DNA of 5,997 nucleotides from an uncultured Solobacterium sp. (GCA_900554555.1 USIC01000057.1:1-5997); one strand, 5' to 3'. Shown: positions 1 to 5,997, counted from the first letter of the stretch. A program made the numbers and translations. Notes: generated by a model not told the origin, from the sequence alone.

Positions 1-1
1 C

Positions 2-424
2 GAAACGATTCAAGCGCAGATTCTTCGCGTAAATAAGAAACTACGTGATGAAACAAATACTGCAGCTATCTCTATCTCTCATGATATGGGAGTTATCTAT
101 CAGATGGTTGACCGTGTTGTTGTCATGTATGCAGGTCAATTTGTGGAAAGTGCTCCGTGTAAGAAGTTGTTTGAAAAGCCATTGCATCCGTACACGATTG
201 GTTTACAGAATGCAATTCCACAAATTAATAAACAACAATCTTCTCTGCAAGATATCCCTGGTTCAGTACCGATGTTGGATAACTTGCCAGAAGGATGTTT
301 GTTCGCACCTAGATGTCCATTTGCGAAGGGTGAATGTTTTACAAAGAAAGTTGGCCTCAAGCACTATGGTGATCATGATGTTCGTTGCTTGTTGGTAGAT
401 GAAGGAGGATGGCACAATGAGTGA
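2..424 (+). CDS. Oligopeptide/dipeptide ABC transporter ATP-binding protein, OppD/DppD type (5'-truncated by window edge)
   Basis: This is the C-terminal 140 residues of one of the two ATPases that power peptide import through an Opp/Dpp-type permease at the cytoplasmic membrane. The reading frame is open from base 2; Walker A, the Q-loop, the signature and Walker B lie outside the window. What remains starts just after the D-loop (TIQAQIL), followed by the H-loop ISHD with its histidine at 80-82. The family C-terminal domain follows, with HPYT, NAIP and a cysteine-rich RCPFAK block. Four cysteines (codons at 296, 314, 335 and 386) are spaced C-x5-C-x6-C-x16-C, a pattern seen in Opp/Dpp ATPases and linked to a [4Fe-4S] cluster in some. 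The stop overlaps the next gene by 8 bases, so the two ATPases are probably co-translated as a heterodimer. The family is clear; whether the substrate is oligo- or dipeptide cannot be told here. Confidence 0.93.
   Translation, partial: ETIQAQILRVNKKLRDETNTAAISISHDMGVIYQMVDRVVVMYAGQFVESAPCKKLFEKPLHPYTIGLQNAIPQINKQQSSLQDIPGSVPMLDNLPEGCLFAPRCPFAKGECFTKKVGLKHYGDHDVRCLLVDEGGWHNE
402..419 (+). promoter_or_regulatory. Ribosome binding site deciding the OppF/DppF start
   Basis: AAGGAGG at 402-408 is a full-strength Shine-Dalgarno sequence 8 bases before the ATG at 417. An in-frame ATG at 399 lies just upstream of this site and has no ribosome binding site of its own, so 417 is the better start. The site lies inside the last codons of the upstream ATPase gene, which allows translational coupling. 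Confidence 0.85.
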
Positions 425-1394
425 AATCATTCTTGAAGTTCAAAATCTAAAGAAATACTACCAACAAGGTACACTATTTCAAAAAAAAGAAAGTGTAAAA
501 GCAGTTGATGATGTTAGTTTTGTACTACATCGTAAAGAGACACTTGCGATTGTTGGTGAAAGTGGATGTGGTAAATCAACAACAGTAAAATCATTGATTC
601 GTTTGACGGAACCAACTTCAGGAAAAGTCATCCTAAATGGAGAAGACTTTACAAGTTTAAAAGGAAAAGAGTTACGTGAAGCAAGAAAGAAGTTAAAGAT
701 TATTTTCCAAGATCCGTATTCTTCCTTAAATCCACGTATGACAGTACGAGATATCATTGCGGAACCAATTGATATTGAGAAGACTTGGAAAACTCGCAGT
801 GAGCGAGAAGAGTTGGTATTAGAGACGATGAAACTAGTTGGACTTGACCCAACTTGGATCAATCGCTATCCGCATGAATTCTCTGGTGGTCAAAGACAAC
901 GGATTGGAATTGCGCGTGCAATTATCTTAAAACCAGATATCGTTATCTGTGATGAACCAGTATCTGCGTTAGACGTTTCTATCCAGGCAAAAATTATTAA
1001 TCTATTAAAACAACTACAAGAAGAATTGAACATTTCTTATATCTTTATTTATCACGATCTAGGTGTTGTACAACACATTGCAGATCGTATTCTGGTAATG
1101 TATTTGGGACATGTCGTTGAAGAGGGAAGTTGTGAGGATATCTTCAATCATCCATCACATCCTTACACACGAACATTACTGAATGCAATTCCTACAATTG
1201 GTGTAGAGATGAGTGAAAATACATTGATTGAAGGTGATCTTCCATCACCTTCCAGTCCACCAAAAGGTTGTGTATTCCACACAAGATGTCCTTTTGCGAA
1301 AGAGGAATGTACACTCAAACAACCAGAAGTTAAAGACCTAGGAAATGGTCATCAATATGCATGCATATTGAATGCAGAAAATGAAAGTGAGTAA
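417..1394 (+). CDS. Oligopeptide/dipeptide ABC transporter ATP-binding protein, OppF/DppF type
   Basis: This is the complete second ATPase of a peptide importer, 325 residues, the usual family length. It hydrolyses ATP on the cytoplasmic face of the permease. Seen in order: Walker A GESGCGKS (47-54), Q-loop glutamine in FQDP (98), signature FSGGQRQR (155-162), Walker B IVICDEP (175-181), D-loop SALD (183-186), and H-loop histidine 213. The FQDPYSSLNPRMTV block and the C-terminal HPYT...NAIP region are hallmarks of the OppF/DppF side. Cysteines 285, 291, 298 and 316 (C-x5-C-x6-C-x17-C) mirror those of the upstream partner. The residue before the catalytic histidine is tyrosine (IYHD), where Ser, Thr or Ala is more usual. 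A run of eight A at 481-488 falls near codon 23. It follows the OppD-type gene with an 8-base overlap and precedes the aminopeptidase by 4 bases. Substrate class (oligo-, di- or other peptides) is not resolved; nickel or sugar specificity seems less likely given the peptidase neighbour. Confidence 0.95.
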   Translation: MSEIILEVQNLKKYYQQGTLFQKKESVKAVDDVSFVLHRKETLAIVGESGCGKSTTVKSLIRLTEPTSGKVILNGEDFTSLKGKELREARKKLKIIFQDPYSSLNPRMTVRDIIAEPIDIEKTWKTRSEREELVLETMKLVGLDPTWINRYPHEFSGGQRQRIGIARAIILKPDIVICDEPVSALDVSIQAKIINLLKQLQEELNISYIFIYHDLGVVQHIADRILVMYLGHVVEEGSCEDIFNHPSHPYTRTLLNAIPTIGVEMSENTLIEGDLPSPSSPPKGCVFHTRCPFAKEECTLKQPEVKDLGNGHQYACILNAENESE

Positions 1395-1401
1395 ACTTAT
1401 G
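1385..1401 (+). promoter_or_regulatory. Ribosome binding site deciding the M42 peptidase start
   Basis: AAGTGAG at 1385-1391, one mismatch from AAGGAGG, lies 7 bases before the ATG at 1399. It is formed by the last sense codons of the OppF-type gene. Earlier in-frame ATGs at 1372 and 1381 have no recognisable Shine-Dalgarno sequence, so 1399 is preferred. The choice changes the protein by only 9 or 6 residues. Confidence 0.6.
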
Positions 1402-2478
1402 GAATTTAATCGTGAACAAATTGAAAAGAACTTCCGCGAGCGTATCAAAGGATTATCATCTGTATTTGGACCTAGCGGTTTTGAAGAAGAAGTTGCAGAG
1501 CTCATCAAGCAAAACTTGGCTGATTCAGACTTCACACACTCTACAGATGTGCTTGGAAATTTAATTTATCATCGCAAAGGAACTGGTGATAAAAAGATTC
1601 TCATCGCAGCACATATGGATGAAATTGGCTTGATTATTCGTCATATCGATAGTAAAGGATTTATCTGGGTAGATACACTTGGAGGTTTCGCACCTCAACA
1701 GTTCTTTGGTAAGCACGTCATCATCAAGACAGATGAAGGTAAGCATATCAACGGTATTATTAATTCACTTCATCCAGGAAGACCTGATCGTTGTACAACA
1801 ATGCCATCTTCCGTACATGAATTCTTCATTGAAGTTGGTTGTGAATCCCGCCAAGAAGTATTAGAACTTGGTATTGAAGAGGGTAATGCGGTTTCGATTG
1901 ACTATCCTGTGATTGAACTTGGTAAGTATAAGTTAGGTGGTAAGGCGCTGGATGATCGTGCACTTGTATTTATCTTGGAAGAAGTTGTACGTTTACTACA
2001 AGGTAGAGAAGATATTCCTGATCTATATGCGGTATTTACAACCCAAGAAGAAGTGGGTGCTCGTGGTGCTATCGTAGCCGCAACAAATATCAAGCCTGAT
2101 ATTGCGATTGCCCTAGATATGAGTCTTGCGACAGATATTCCAGGTGTTCCAGAATCTGAATACATCAACGTATTAGGTAAGGGAACATCCATCAAGGTGA
2201 TGGATAAATTATCTACTTGTATCGGTGGCTTGATTGCACATCCACAGCTTGTACGCGACTTAAAGAAGGTTGCGAAGGACAACCAGATTCCATATGCAAT
2301 TGAAGCATATGCGGCTGGTGCGACAGATGCTAGCTTTATGCAGACATTAAACGGTGGTATCATCGCTGGTGGTGTTCAGATTCCAATGCGTTATGTACAT
2401 AGTTATGAAGTAGTCGATGTACGAGATGTCGTTGATACAGTTGAATTATTATATCGATACATCCTTACACAGGCATAG
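1399..2478 (+). CDS. M42 family metallo-aminopeptidase (glutamyl aminopeptidase/TET-like)
   Basis: This is a cytosolic dinuclear-metal aminopeptidase of peptidase family M42, which removes N-terminal residues from short peptides; known members assemble into hollow tetrahedral dodecamers. From the 1399 start it has 359 residues, normal for the family. Expected metal ligands and catalytic residues are all present: H72 and D74 in AHMDEIG, the bridging aspartate D185 in GKALDDR, the Glu pair E217/E218 in TTQEEVGARG, D240 in ALDMSLATDIPG, and H334 near the C terminus in RYVHSYEVVD. The N-terminal FGPSGFEEEV is also typical. The gene starts 4 bases after the OppF-type stop and is followed at once by a terminator, so it is the last gene of the peptide transporter transcript. 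Inference: it trims imported peptides to free amino acids. Family members include glutamyl aminopeptidases and broader or lysyl aminopeptidases, and also proteins once annotated as endoglucanases or cellulases. Exact side-chain preference cannot be read from the sequence. An alternative start at 1372 would give 368 residues and overlap the upstream gene. Confidence 0.95.
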   Translation: MEFNREQIEKNFRERIKGLSSVFGPSGFEEEVAELIKQNLADSDFTHSTDVLGNLIYHRKGTGDKKILIAAHMDEIGLIIRHIDSKGFIWVDTLGGFAPQQFFGKHVIIKTDEGKHINGIINSLHPGRPDRCTTMPSSVHEFFIEVGCESRQEVLELGIEEGNAVSIDYPVIELGKYKLGGKALDDRALVFILEEVVRLLQGREDIPDLYAVFTTQEEVGARGAIVAATNIKPDIAIALDMSLATDIPGVPESEYINVLGKGTSIKVMDKLSTCIGGLIAHPQLVRDLKKVAKDNQIPYAIEAYAAGATDASFMQTLNGGIIAGGVQIPMRYVHSYEVVDVRDVVDTVELLYRYILTQA

Positions 2479-2501
2479 GGAGGTAAATTACCTCCTTTTT
2501 T
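2479..2501 (+). terminator. Rho-independent terminator after the M42 peptidase gene
   Basis: GGAGGT (2479-2484) pairs with ACCTCC (2490-2495) across a five-base AT loop, and two further A-T pairs are possible inside it. Six T follow directly at 2496-2501. The hairpin begins on the base after the TAG stop, so no untranslated spacer separates gene and terminator. There is no matching A-run on the other side, so it should act only on the plus strand. It separates the peptide-uptake unit from the PAP2/ABC-F/BrnQ unit. Confidence 0.9.
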
Positions 2502-2541
2502 GATGATAACGATAGTAGATTTATAATGTCTACGATATAAT
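2500..2541 (+). promoter_or_regulatory. Probable sigma-A promoter for the PAP2/ABC-F/BrnQ unit
   Basis: TTGATG at 2500-2505 (four of six to TTGACA) and a perfect TATAAT at 2522-2527 are separated by 16 bases. A second perfect TATAAT sits at 2536-2541 but has no convincing -35 at 16-18 bases. The first pair is preferred, giving a leader of roughly 30 bases before the start codon at 2565. The -35 shares its first Ts with the end of the terminator T-run. In AT-rich DNA single -10 matches are common; the support comes from position right after a terminator and before a new gene set. Confidence 0.55.
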
Positions 2542-2564
2542 AAGCGATGTGAAAGAGGAAGACT

Positions 2565-3254
2565 ATGAAATGGTTAAACAACTGTTTAAATAAGAGATTT
2601 TTCAAGATTCCAGTGTATGGATATATCGCTGGAATCGGCATGTTCATTTTGCAGAGATATATGTATCTATGGGCAAATGATATTAGTCTTGCCTTAGGGA
2701 TAGGGTGGCATACAACGAAGATTACATGGTTAGATGATTTGATTCCACTGTATCTGCCATTTATTACGGTATATATCCTGTCTTATCTATTTTGGATTTA
2801 TGGTCCAATGGCTGTTGCGAAAGATGGTACGAAGGACCATTTCAAAGATTTCTTGATTGGAATGTTTGTCGCATATTTGATTGGTGCGATTGTATTTACA
2901 GTTTATCCTACACGTATGGACCGTGTTGCAGAGAACCTTATTAATGATAATCCTGGTGTGCTAAATCAAGCACTACAGTGGATTTACAATATGGATGGTG
3001 GTCGCTACGGTACAAACCTAGCGCCAAGTTACCATTGTTTGATTAGTACTTGTTGTTATATGGGTGTCGCAAAACGCCCTGAGTATTCCAAGTCCTATCG
3101 TATTTTTTCCGCAGTATTCTGCGTGTTGATTTTCGCAAGTACGGTATTATGTAAACAACATTATTTTATCGATATTCCTGCAGGGATTATCATTGCGTAT
3201 ATCTCAATGAGACTAGCATTAAAACATCACTGGGGAAAGGTTTTGACATTTTAA
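2565..3254 (+). CDS. PAP2-superfamily membrane phosphatase-like protein
   Basis: This is a polytopic membrane protein of 229 residues resembling the PAP2 (type 2 phosphatidic acid phosphatase) superfamily, whose members remove phosphate from lipid or inositol phosphates at the membrane. Hydrophobic stretches lie near residues 17-35, 60-83, 94-114, 157-168, 178-196 and 202-218, about six membrane segments. The C2-like motif is PSYH (154-157). The C3-like motif is CKQHYFID, with histidine 199 and aspartate 203, in the usual order and spacing relative to the last two helices. The first motif is weak: YPTRMDR (114-120) occupies the expected place, but the usual RP is absent and the C3 arginine is replaced by Cys-Lys. 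It resembles the PAP2_3/inositol-phosphotransferase-like branch. AGAGG at 2554-2558, 6 bases before the ATG, supports this start. It is first in a probable three-gene transcript. The substrate is unknown; candidates by family are phosphatidate, undecaprenyl or diacylglycerol pyrophosphate, or inositol phosphates. Confidence 0.8.
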   Translation: MKWLNNCLNKRFFKIPVYGYIAGIGMFILQRYMYLWANDISLALGIGWHTTKITWLDDLIPLYLPFITVYILSYLFWIYGPMAVAKDGTKDHFKDFLIGMFVAYLIGAIVFTVYPTRMDRVAENLINDNPGVLNQALQWIYNMDGGRYGTNLAPSYHCLISTCCYMGVAKRPEYSKSYRIFSAVFCVLIFASTVLCKQHYFIDIPAGIIIAYISMRLALKHHWGKVLTF

Positions 3255-3269
3255 GGTAAAGAGGTAGTC

Positions 3270-4832
3270 ATGAGTATATTAAACGTTGAACATTTATCCC
3301 ATAGCTTTGGAGATCGTGTCATCTTTGATGATGTGTCTTTTCGTCTTTTAAAAGGTGAACATATTGGTTTGATTGGCGCAAATGGTGAAGGCAAGTCAAC
3401 GTTTATGAAAATTGTGACTGGTCAACTCATTCCTGAAGAAGGAAAAGTAGAATGGGCAAAACATGTCATCACAGGGTATATGGATCAAACAGCTATCTTA
3501 ACAAAAGGTAGCACAATACGTATGGTCTTACAGACTGCCTTCGATGAACTTTTTGAAATGGAAAGTCGCATGAACCAACTTTATACGGATATGGCAGATG
3601 AGTCCATCAGTGAAGCACAGATGGATGAGATGATGAGTGAAGCTGGTTCATTAGCAGATGTACTAAATGCACATGATTTCTATATGATTGATGCGAAGAT
3701 TGATGAAGTATCACGTGCATTGGGTTTATATGATTTAGGTTTGGATAGAGATGTGGCAGATTTATCGGGTGGTCAACGTACAAAGGTCTTACTAGCCAAG
3801 CTATTATTACAAAAGCCAGATATTTTACTCTTAGATGAACCTACAAACTATCTCGATGTAGAACATATCACATGGTTACAGAAATACTTACAAGAATATG
3901 AGAATGCGTTTATTTTGATTTCACATGATATTCCATTTTTGAATAGTGTCGTCAATATTATCTATCACATGGATAATAGTGCACTTACAAGATATGTAGG
4001 TGACTATGATAAATTTATGGAAGTCTACGAAGTCCGCAAGTCACAAAAAGAAGCTGCCTATAATCGCCAACAAAAAGAAATTGCAGAGTTAAAGGACTTT
4101 GTGGCTAGAAACAAAGCACGAGTCTCTACACGTAATATGGCGATGTCTCGTCAGAAGAAACTGGATAAGATGGAGATGATTGAAAAGACCATCGAAAAAC
4201 CAAAGCCAGAATTCTCATTCCGTACAGCACGTACGCCAGGTCGAGTCATCTTTGAGACAAAACAACTCGTGATTGGTTATGATACACCACTTTCCAAACC
4301 ACTTGATTTTCTTGTGGAAAGAAAAGAGAAGGTGATTCTCAGTGGCGCCAATGGTATTGGTAAGACAACACTTTTAAAGAGTCTTCTTGGTATTATCCCG
4401 CCATTATCTGGTGAGATTGAAAAAGACCAATACTTAGAGATTGGATACTTTGAACAAGAAGTATTTGGTGATAATGATAAAACATGCTTGCAGGAAATTT
4501 GGGATACATTCCCAGCATGGACACAATATGAGTGCCGTGCAGCACTTGCTAAGTGTGGTCTAACAACAAAACATATCGAAAGTCGTATTCAAGTACTTTC
4601 TGGTGGTGAACAGGCGAAGGTCAGACTTTGCAAGTTAATGAATCGTGATGCGAATATTCTTGTATTAGACGAACCTACAAACCACTTAGATGCAGATGCG
4701 AAAGATTCATTAAAACAAGCATTATTAGATTATCAAGGAACTGTGCTAATGGTTTGTCATGAGCCAGATTTCTATGAAGGTTTAGCGACTCGTGTTGTTG
4801 ATTGTACTGAATGGACAACGCGTATTATTTGA
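3270..4832 (+). CDS. ykpA: ABC-F family ATPase, YkpA/YbiT type
   Basis: This is a soluble protein of 520 residues with two ABC ATPase domains and no membrane segments, the layout of ABC-F factors that bind the ribosomal E site and influence translation. Domain 1: Walker A GANGEGKS (36-43), signature LSGGQ (165-169), Walker B ILLLDEP (185-191), histidine 219. A charged helical linker, the P-site tRNA-interaction motif region, spans about 250-325. Domain 2: Walker A GANGIGKT (359-366), signature LSGGE (443-447), Walker B ILVLDEP (463-469), histidine 497. Opening residues such as LSHSFGDR and FRLLKGEHIGLIGANGEGKSTFM match my recollection of Bacillus subtilis YkpA, as does the short WTT-ending C terminus. 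It lacks the long C-terminal extension of Uup. I read it as a housekeeping member and not an antibiotic-resistance ABC-F, though subfamily needs a tree. The second H-loop is CHEPD in place of the usual SHD. An AAAGAGG site ends 5 bases before the ATG; the PAP2 gene ends 15 bases upstream, so the two are likely co-transcribed. Confidence 0.93.
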   Translation: MSILNVEHLSHSFGDRVIFDDVSFRLLKGEHIGLIGANGEGKSTFMKIVTGQLIPEEGKVEWAKHVITGYMDQTAILTKGSTIRMVLQTAFDELFEMESRMNQLYTDMADESISEAQMDEMMSEAGSLADVLNAHDFYMIDAKIDEVSRALGLYDLGLDRDVADLSGGQRTKVLLAKLLLQKPDILLLDEPTNYLDVEHITWLQKYLQEYENAFILISHDIPFLNSVVNIIYHMDNSALTRYVGDYDKFMEVYEVRKSQKEAAYNRQQKEIAELKDFVARNKARVSTRNMAMSRQKKLDKMEMIEKTIEKPKPEFSFRTARTPGRVIFETKQLVIGYDTPLSKPLDFLVERKEKVILSGANGIGKTTLLKSLLGIIPPLSGEIEKDQYLEIGYFEQEVFGDNDKTCLQEIWDTFPAWTQYECRAALAKCGLTTKHIESRIQVLSGGEQAKVRLCKLMNRDANILVLDEPTNHLDADAKDSLKQALLDYQGTVLMVCHEPDFYEGLATRVVDCTEWTTRII

Positions 4833-4843
4833 GGAGATCTATG
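4831..4843 (+). promoter_or_regulatory. Ribosome binding site of brnQ overlapping the ABC-F stop codon
   Basis: The sequence GAGGAG at 4831-4836 lies 4 bases before the ATG at 4841, and its first two bases belong to the TGA stop of the ABC-F gene (4830-4832). This arrangement lets a terminating ribosome reinitiate on the transporter gene, so the two are probably translationally linked. Confidence 0.75.
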
Positions 4844-5997
4844 AAAAAATTAACAAAAAAAGAATATCTATTACTTGGGTCAATGTTATTTGGAATGTTT
4901 TTTGGTGCAGGTAATTTGATTTTCCCAGTATATATGGGACAGTTGTCTGGTGCCAATAGTATTCCTGCAATCATTGGCTTCTGTATGACAGGTGTAGGAT
5001 TACCACTACTTGGAATTGCCGCAATTGGTATTTCAAAGAGCGAAGGACTATTTGATGCCTCAAAGAAGGTATCCAAATGGTTTAGTTACTTCTTTACAGT
5101 CATTCTATATTTAAGTATTGGTCCATTATTTGCGATTCCAAGAACAGCGACAGTTAGTTTTACAACAGGAATTACACCATTTATTTCATCTGACCAAACG
5201 CAACTTGGATTATTTATCTATACGCTGATTTTCTTTGCACTGGTACTATTATTCTCATTACGTCCATCGAAGATTATGACGTGGATTGGGAAATATATTA
5301 ACTCTATCTTCTTGGTTTTATTATTCTGTTTATTGGCGTTATCATTTATTAAACCGATTGGTTCCTTTACGTCAGTACAACCAACAGATGGTTATATATC
5401 ACAACCATTCTTTACAGGTCTTCTAGAAGGCTATAACACGATGGATGCCTTAGCATCTCTTGCCTTTGCGATTGTACTCATTAACGCAATCAAAGAATTC
5501 CATATCAAAGATGCAAAAGAAATCGCAAAGATTACACTCAAAAGTGGTGTAATAGCAGTTGCATTAATGGCACTAATATATTTTGGATTAACGATTTTAG
5601 GTGCACAATCTGTACTATTACAAGGTGCGAGTGAAAATGGTGGCGTTGCCTTAGCAATCCTTGCGAAACATTATTATGGTTCTGTAGGAAATGTATTACT
5701 TGCAGGAATTATGATTTTCGCGTGTTTGAAGACAGCGATTGGTCTTGTTACATCATGTGCTGAAACATTTGTTGAAGTATTCCCGAAGACAGTATCTTAT
5801 CGCATTTATGCAATTGGATTTACTCTCATCTCATTCCTTTTATCAAACTTTGGATTAGATCGTATTCTTAAGTACTCATTACCTGCATTATTATTCTTAT
5901 ATCCAATTACAATCGTATTCGTATTATTGTTGCTGGTTGGTAGCTTCGTAGGGGAAAATAAGATTATTTATCAATCTACGATTATCGCAACAATTAT
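4841..5997 (+). CDS. brnQ: Branched-chain amino acid:cation symporter, BrnQ/LIVCS family (3'-truncated by window edge)
   Basis: This is an integral membrane transporter that takes up leucine, isoleucine and valine, driven by sodium or proton gradient. The frame stays open for 385 codons to the window edge; family members are about 430-450 residues, so roughly the last 50 or so are missing. Hallmarks seen: the N-terminal block LLLGSMLFGMFFGAGNLIFP (10-29), GPLFAIPRTATVSF (94-107), the NTMDALASLAFAIVLINAIK region (199-218), and CLKTAIGL...CAETF (295-310). Repeated hydrophobic helices fill the rest, with about ten segments visible. There is no signal peptide beyond the first helix, as expected. 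The gene begins 8 bases after the ABC-F stop with an overlapping ribosome binding site, so it is probably the third gene of that transcript. No T-box, CodY-like or other amino-acid-responsive leader is visible directly upstream, as expected for an internal operon gene. Confidence 0.95.
   Translation, partial: MKKLTKKEYLLLGSMLFGMFFGAGNLIFPVYMGQLSGANSIPAIIGFCMTGVGLPLLGIAAIGISKSEGLFDASKKVSKWFSYFFTVILYLSIGPLFAIPRTATVSFTTGITPFISSDQTQLGLFIYTLIFFALVLLFSLRPSKIMTWIGKYINSIFLVLLFCLLALSFIKPIGSFTSVQPTDGYISQPFFTGLLEGYNTMDALASLAFAIVLINAIKEFHIKDAKEIAKITLKSGVIAVALMALIYFGLTILGAQSVLLQGASENGGVALAILAKHYYGSVGNVLLAGIMIFACLKTAIGLVTSCAETFVEVFPKTVSYRIYAIGFTLISFLLSNFGLDRILKYSLPALLFLYPITIVFVLLLLVGSFVGENKIIYQSTIIATI

Noticed and set aside
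45..398. A 117-codon plus-strand open frame overlapping the OppD-type gene
   Set aside because: It is out of frame with the clear ATPase C-terminal domain, its product has no recognisable motifs, and it has no ribosome binding site. It is a shadow.
479..862. A 127-codon minus-strand open frame inside the OppF-type gene
   Set aside because: It lies opposite fully conserved ATPase motifs, and its low-complexity serine-rich product looks like antisense translation.
204..1192. Matching short DNA stretches in the two ATPase genes (for example GAATGCAATTCC)
   Set aside because: They encode the same conserved NAIP and RCPFAK protein motifs in paralogous genes, so they reflect homology and not a repeat element.
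1372..1398. Upstream in-frame ATG starts (1372, 1381) for the M42 peptidase
   Set aside because: No Shine-Dalgarno sequence precedes either one, whereas 1399 has a near-consensus site at proper spacing. N-terminal data could still overturn this.
1902..2363. A 153-codon minus-strand open frame inside the M42 peptidase gene
   Set aside because: It covers the antisense of the conserved metal-binding region, has no family resemblance and no start signal.
2503..2526. A seven-codon open frame (MITIVDL) in the intergenic region, preceded by an SD-like GGGAGGT
   Set aside because: The SD-like bases are the terminator stem and lie too far from the ATG, and the frame overlaps the promoter. There is no attenuator-like run of amino acid codons.
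3243..3248. A perfect TTGACA at the end of the PAP2 gene
   Set aside because: No TATAAT-like sequence lies 16-18 bases downstream, so an internal promoter before the ABC-F gene is not supported.
1..5997. Possible novel defence system, mobile element, CRISPR array, riboswitch or RNA gene
   Set aside because: All coding space is taken by known housekeeping and transport families on one strand. No transposase, integrase, tRNA-like fold, spaced repeats or long structured leader was seen on reading both strands.

Overview
This window looks like ordinary chromosomal DNA of a low-GC Gram-positive bacterium (Firmicutes/Bacillota). The evidence is an AT-rich composition, strong AAGGAGG-type ribosome binding sites, very short intergenic gaps, and protein families typical of the group: a YkpA-type ABC-F protein, BrnQ, and Opp/Dpp ATPases. 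The general feel of the proteins is compatible with the Erysipelotrichales, but that placement is an impression and not something the sequence proves. All genes lie on the plus strand, and there is no gene-free stretch longer than about 90 bases.

Left unit (about 2-2501): the 3' part of an oligopeptide/dipeptide ABC transporter ATPase (OppD/DppD type) overlaps its partner ATPase (OppF/DppF type) by 8 bases. A 4-base gap then separates OppF from an M42 metallo-aminopeptidase. A compact rho-independent hairpin directly abuts the aminopeptidase stop codon and closes the unit. The genes suggest that peptides are imported by the transporter and trimmed to amino acids in the cytosol by the aminopeptidase. 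The permease and binding-protein genes would lie upstream, outside the window.

Junction (2479-2564): terminator, a probable sigma-A promoter whose -35 overlaps the terminator T-run, a second TATAAT, and the ribosome binding site of the next gene.

Right unit (2565-5997 and beyond): a small membrane protein of the PAP2 phosphatase superfamily, a YkpA/YbiT-type ABC-F translation ATPase, and the first 385 codons of a BrnQ-type branched-chain amino acid transporter that runs off the right edge. Gaps of 15 and 8 bases and no visible internal terminator suggest a single transcript. Apart from a loose amino-acid supply theme (peptide import, peptide hydrolysis, branched-chain amino acid import), the three right-hand products have no obvious common pathway.

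I looked for a hidden or novel system and found none. There are no mobile elements, CRISPR arrays, RNA genes or long repeats. The points worth a second look are modest: paired iron-sulfur-type cysteine motifs in both transporter ATPases, a divergent PAP2 protein, and the tight terminator/promoter junction.
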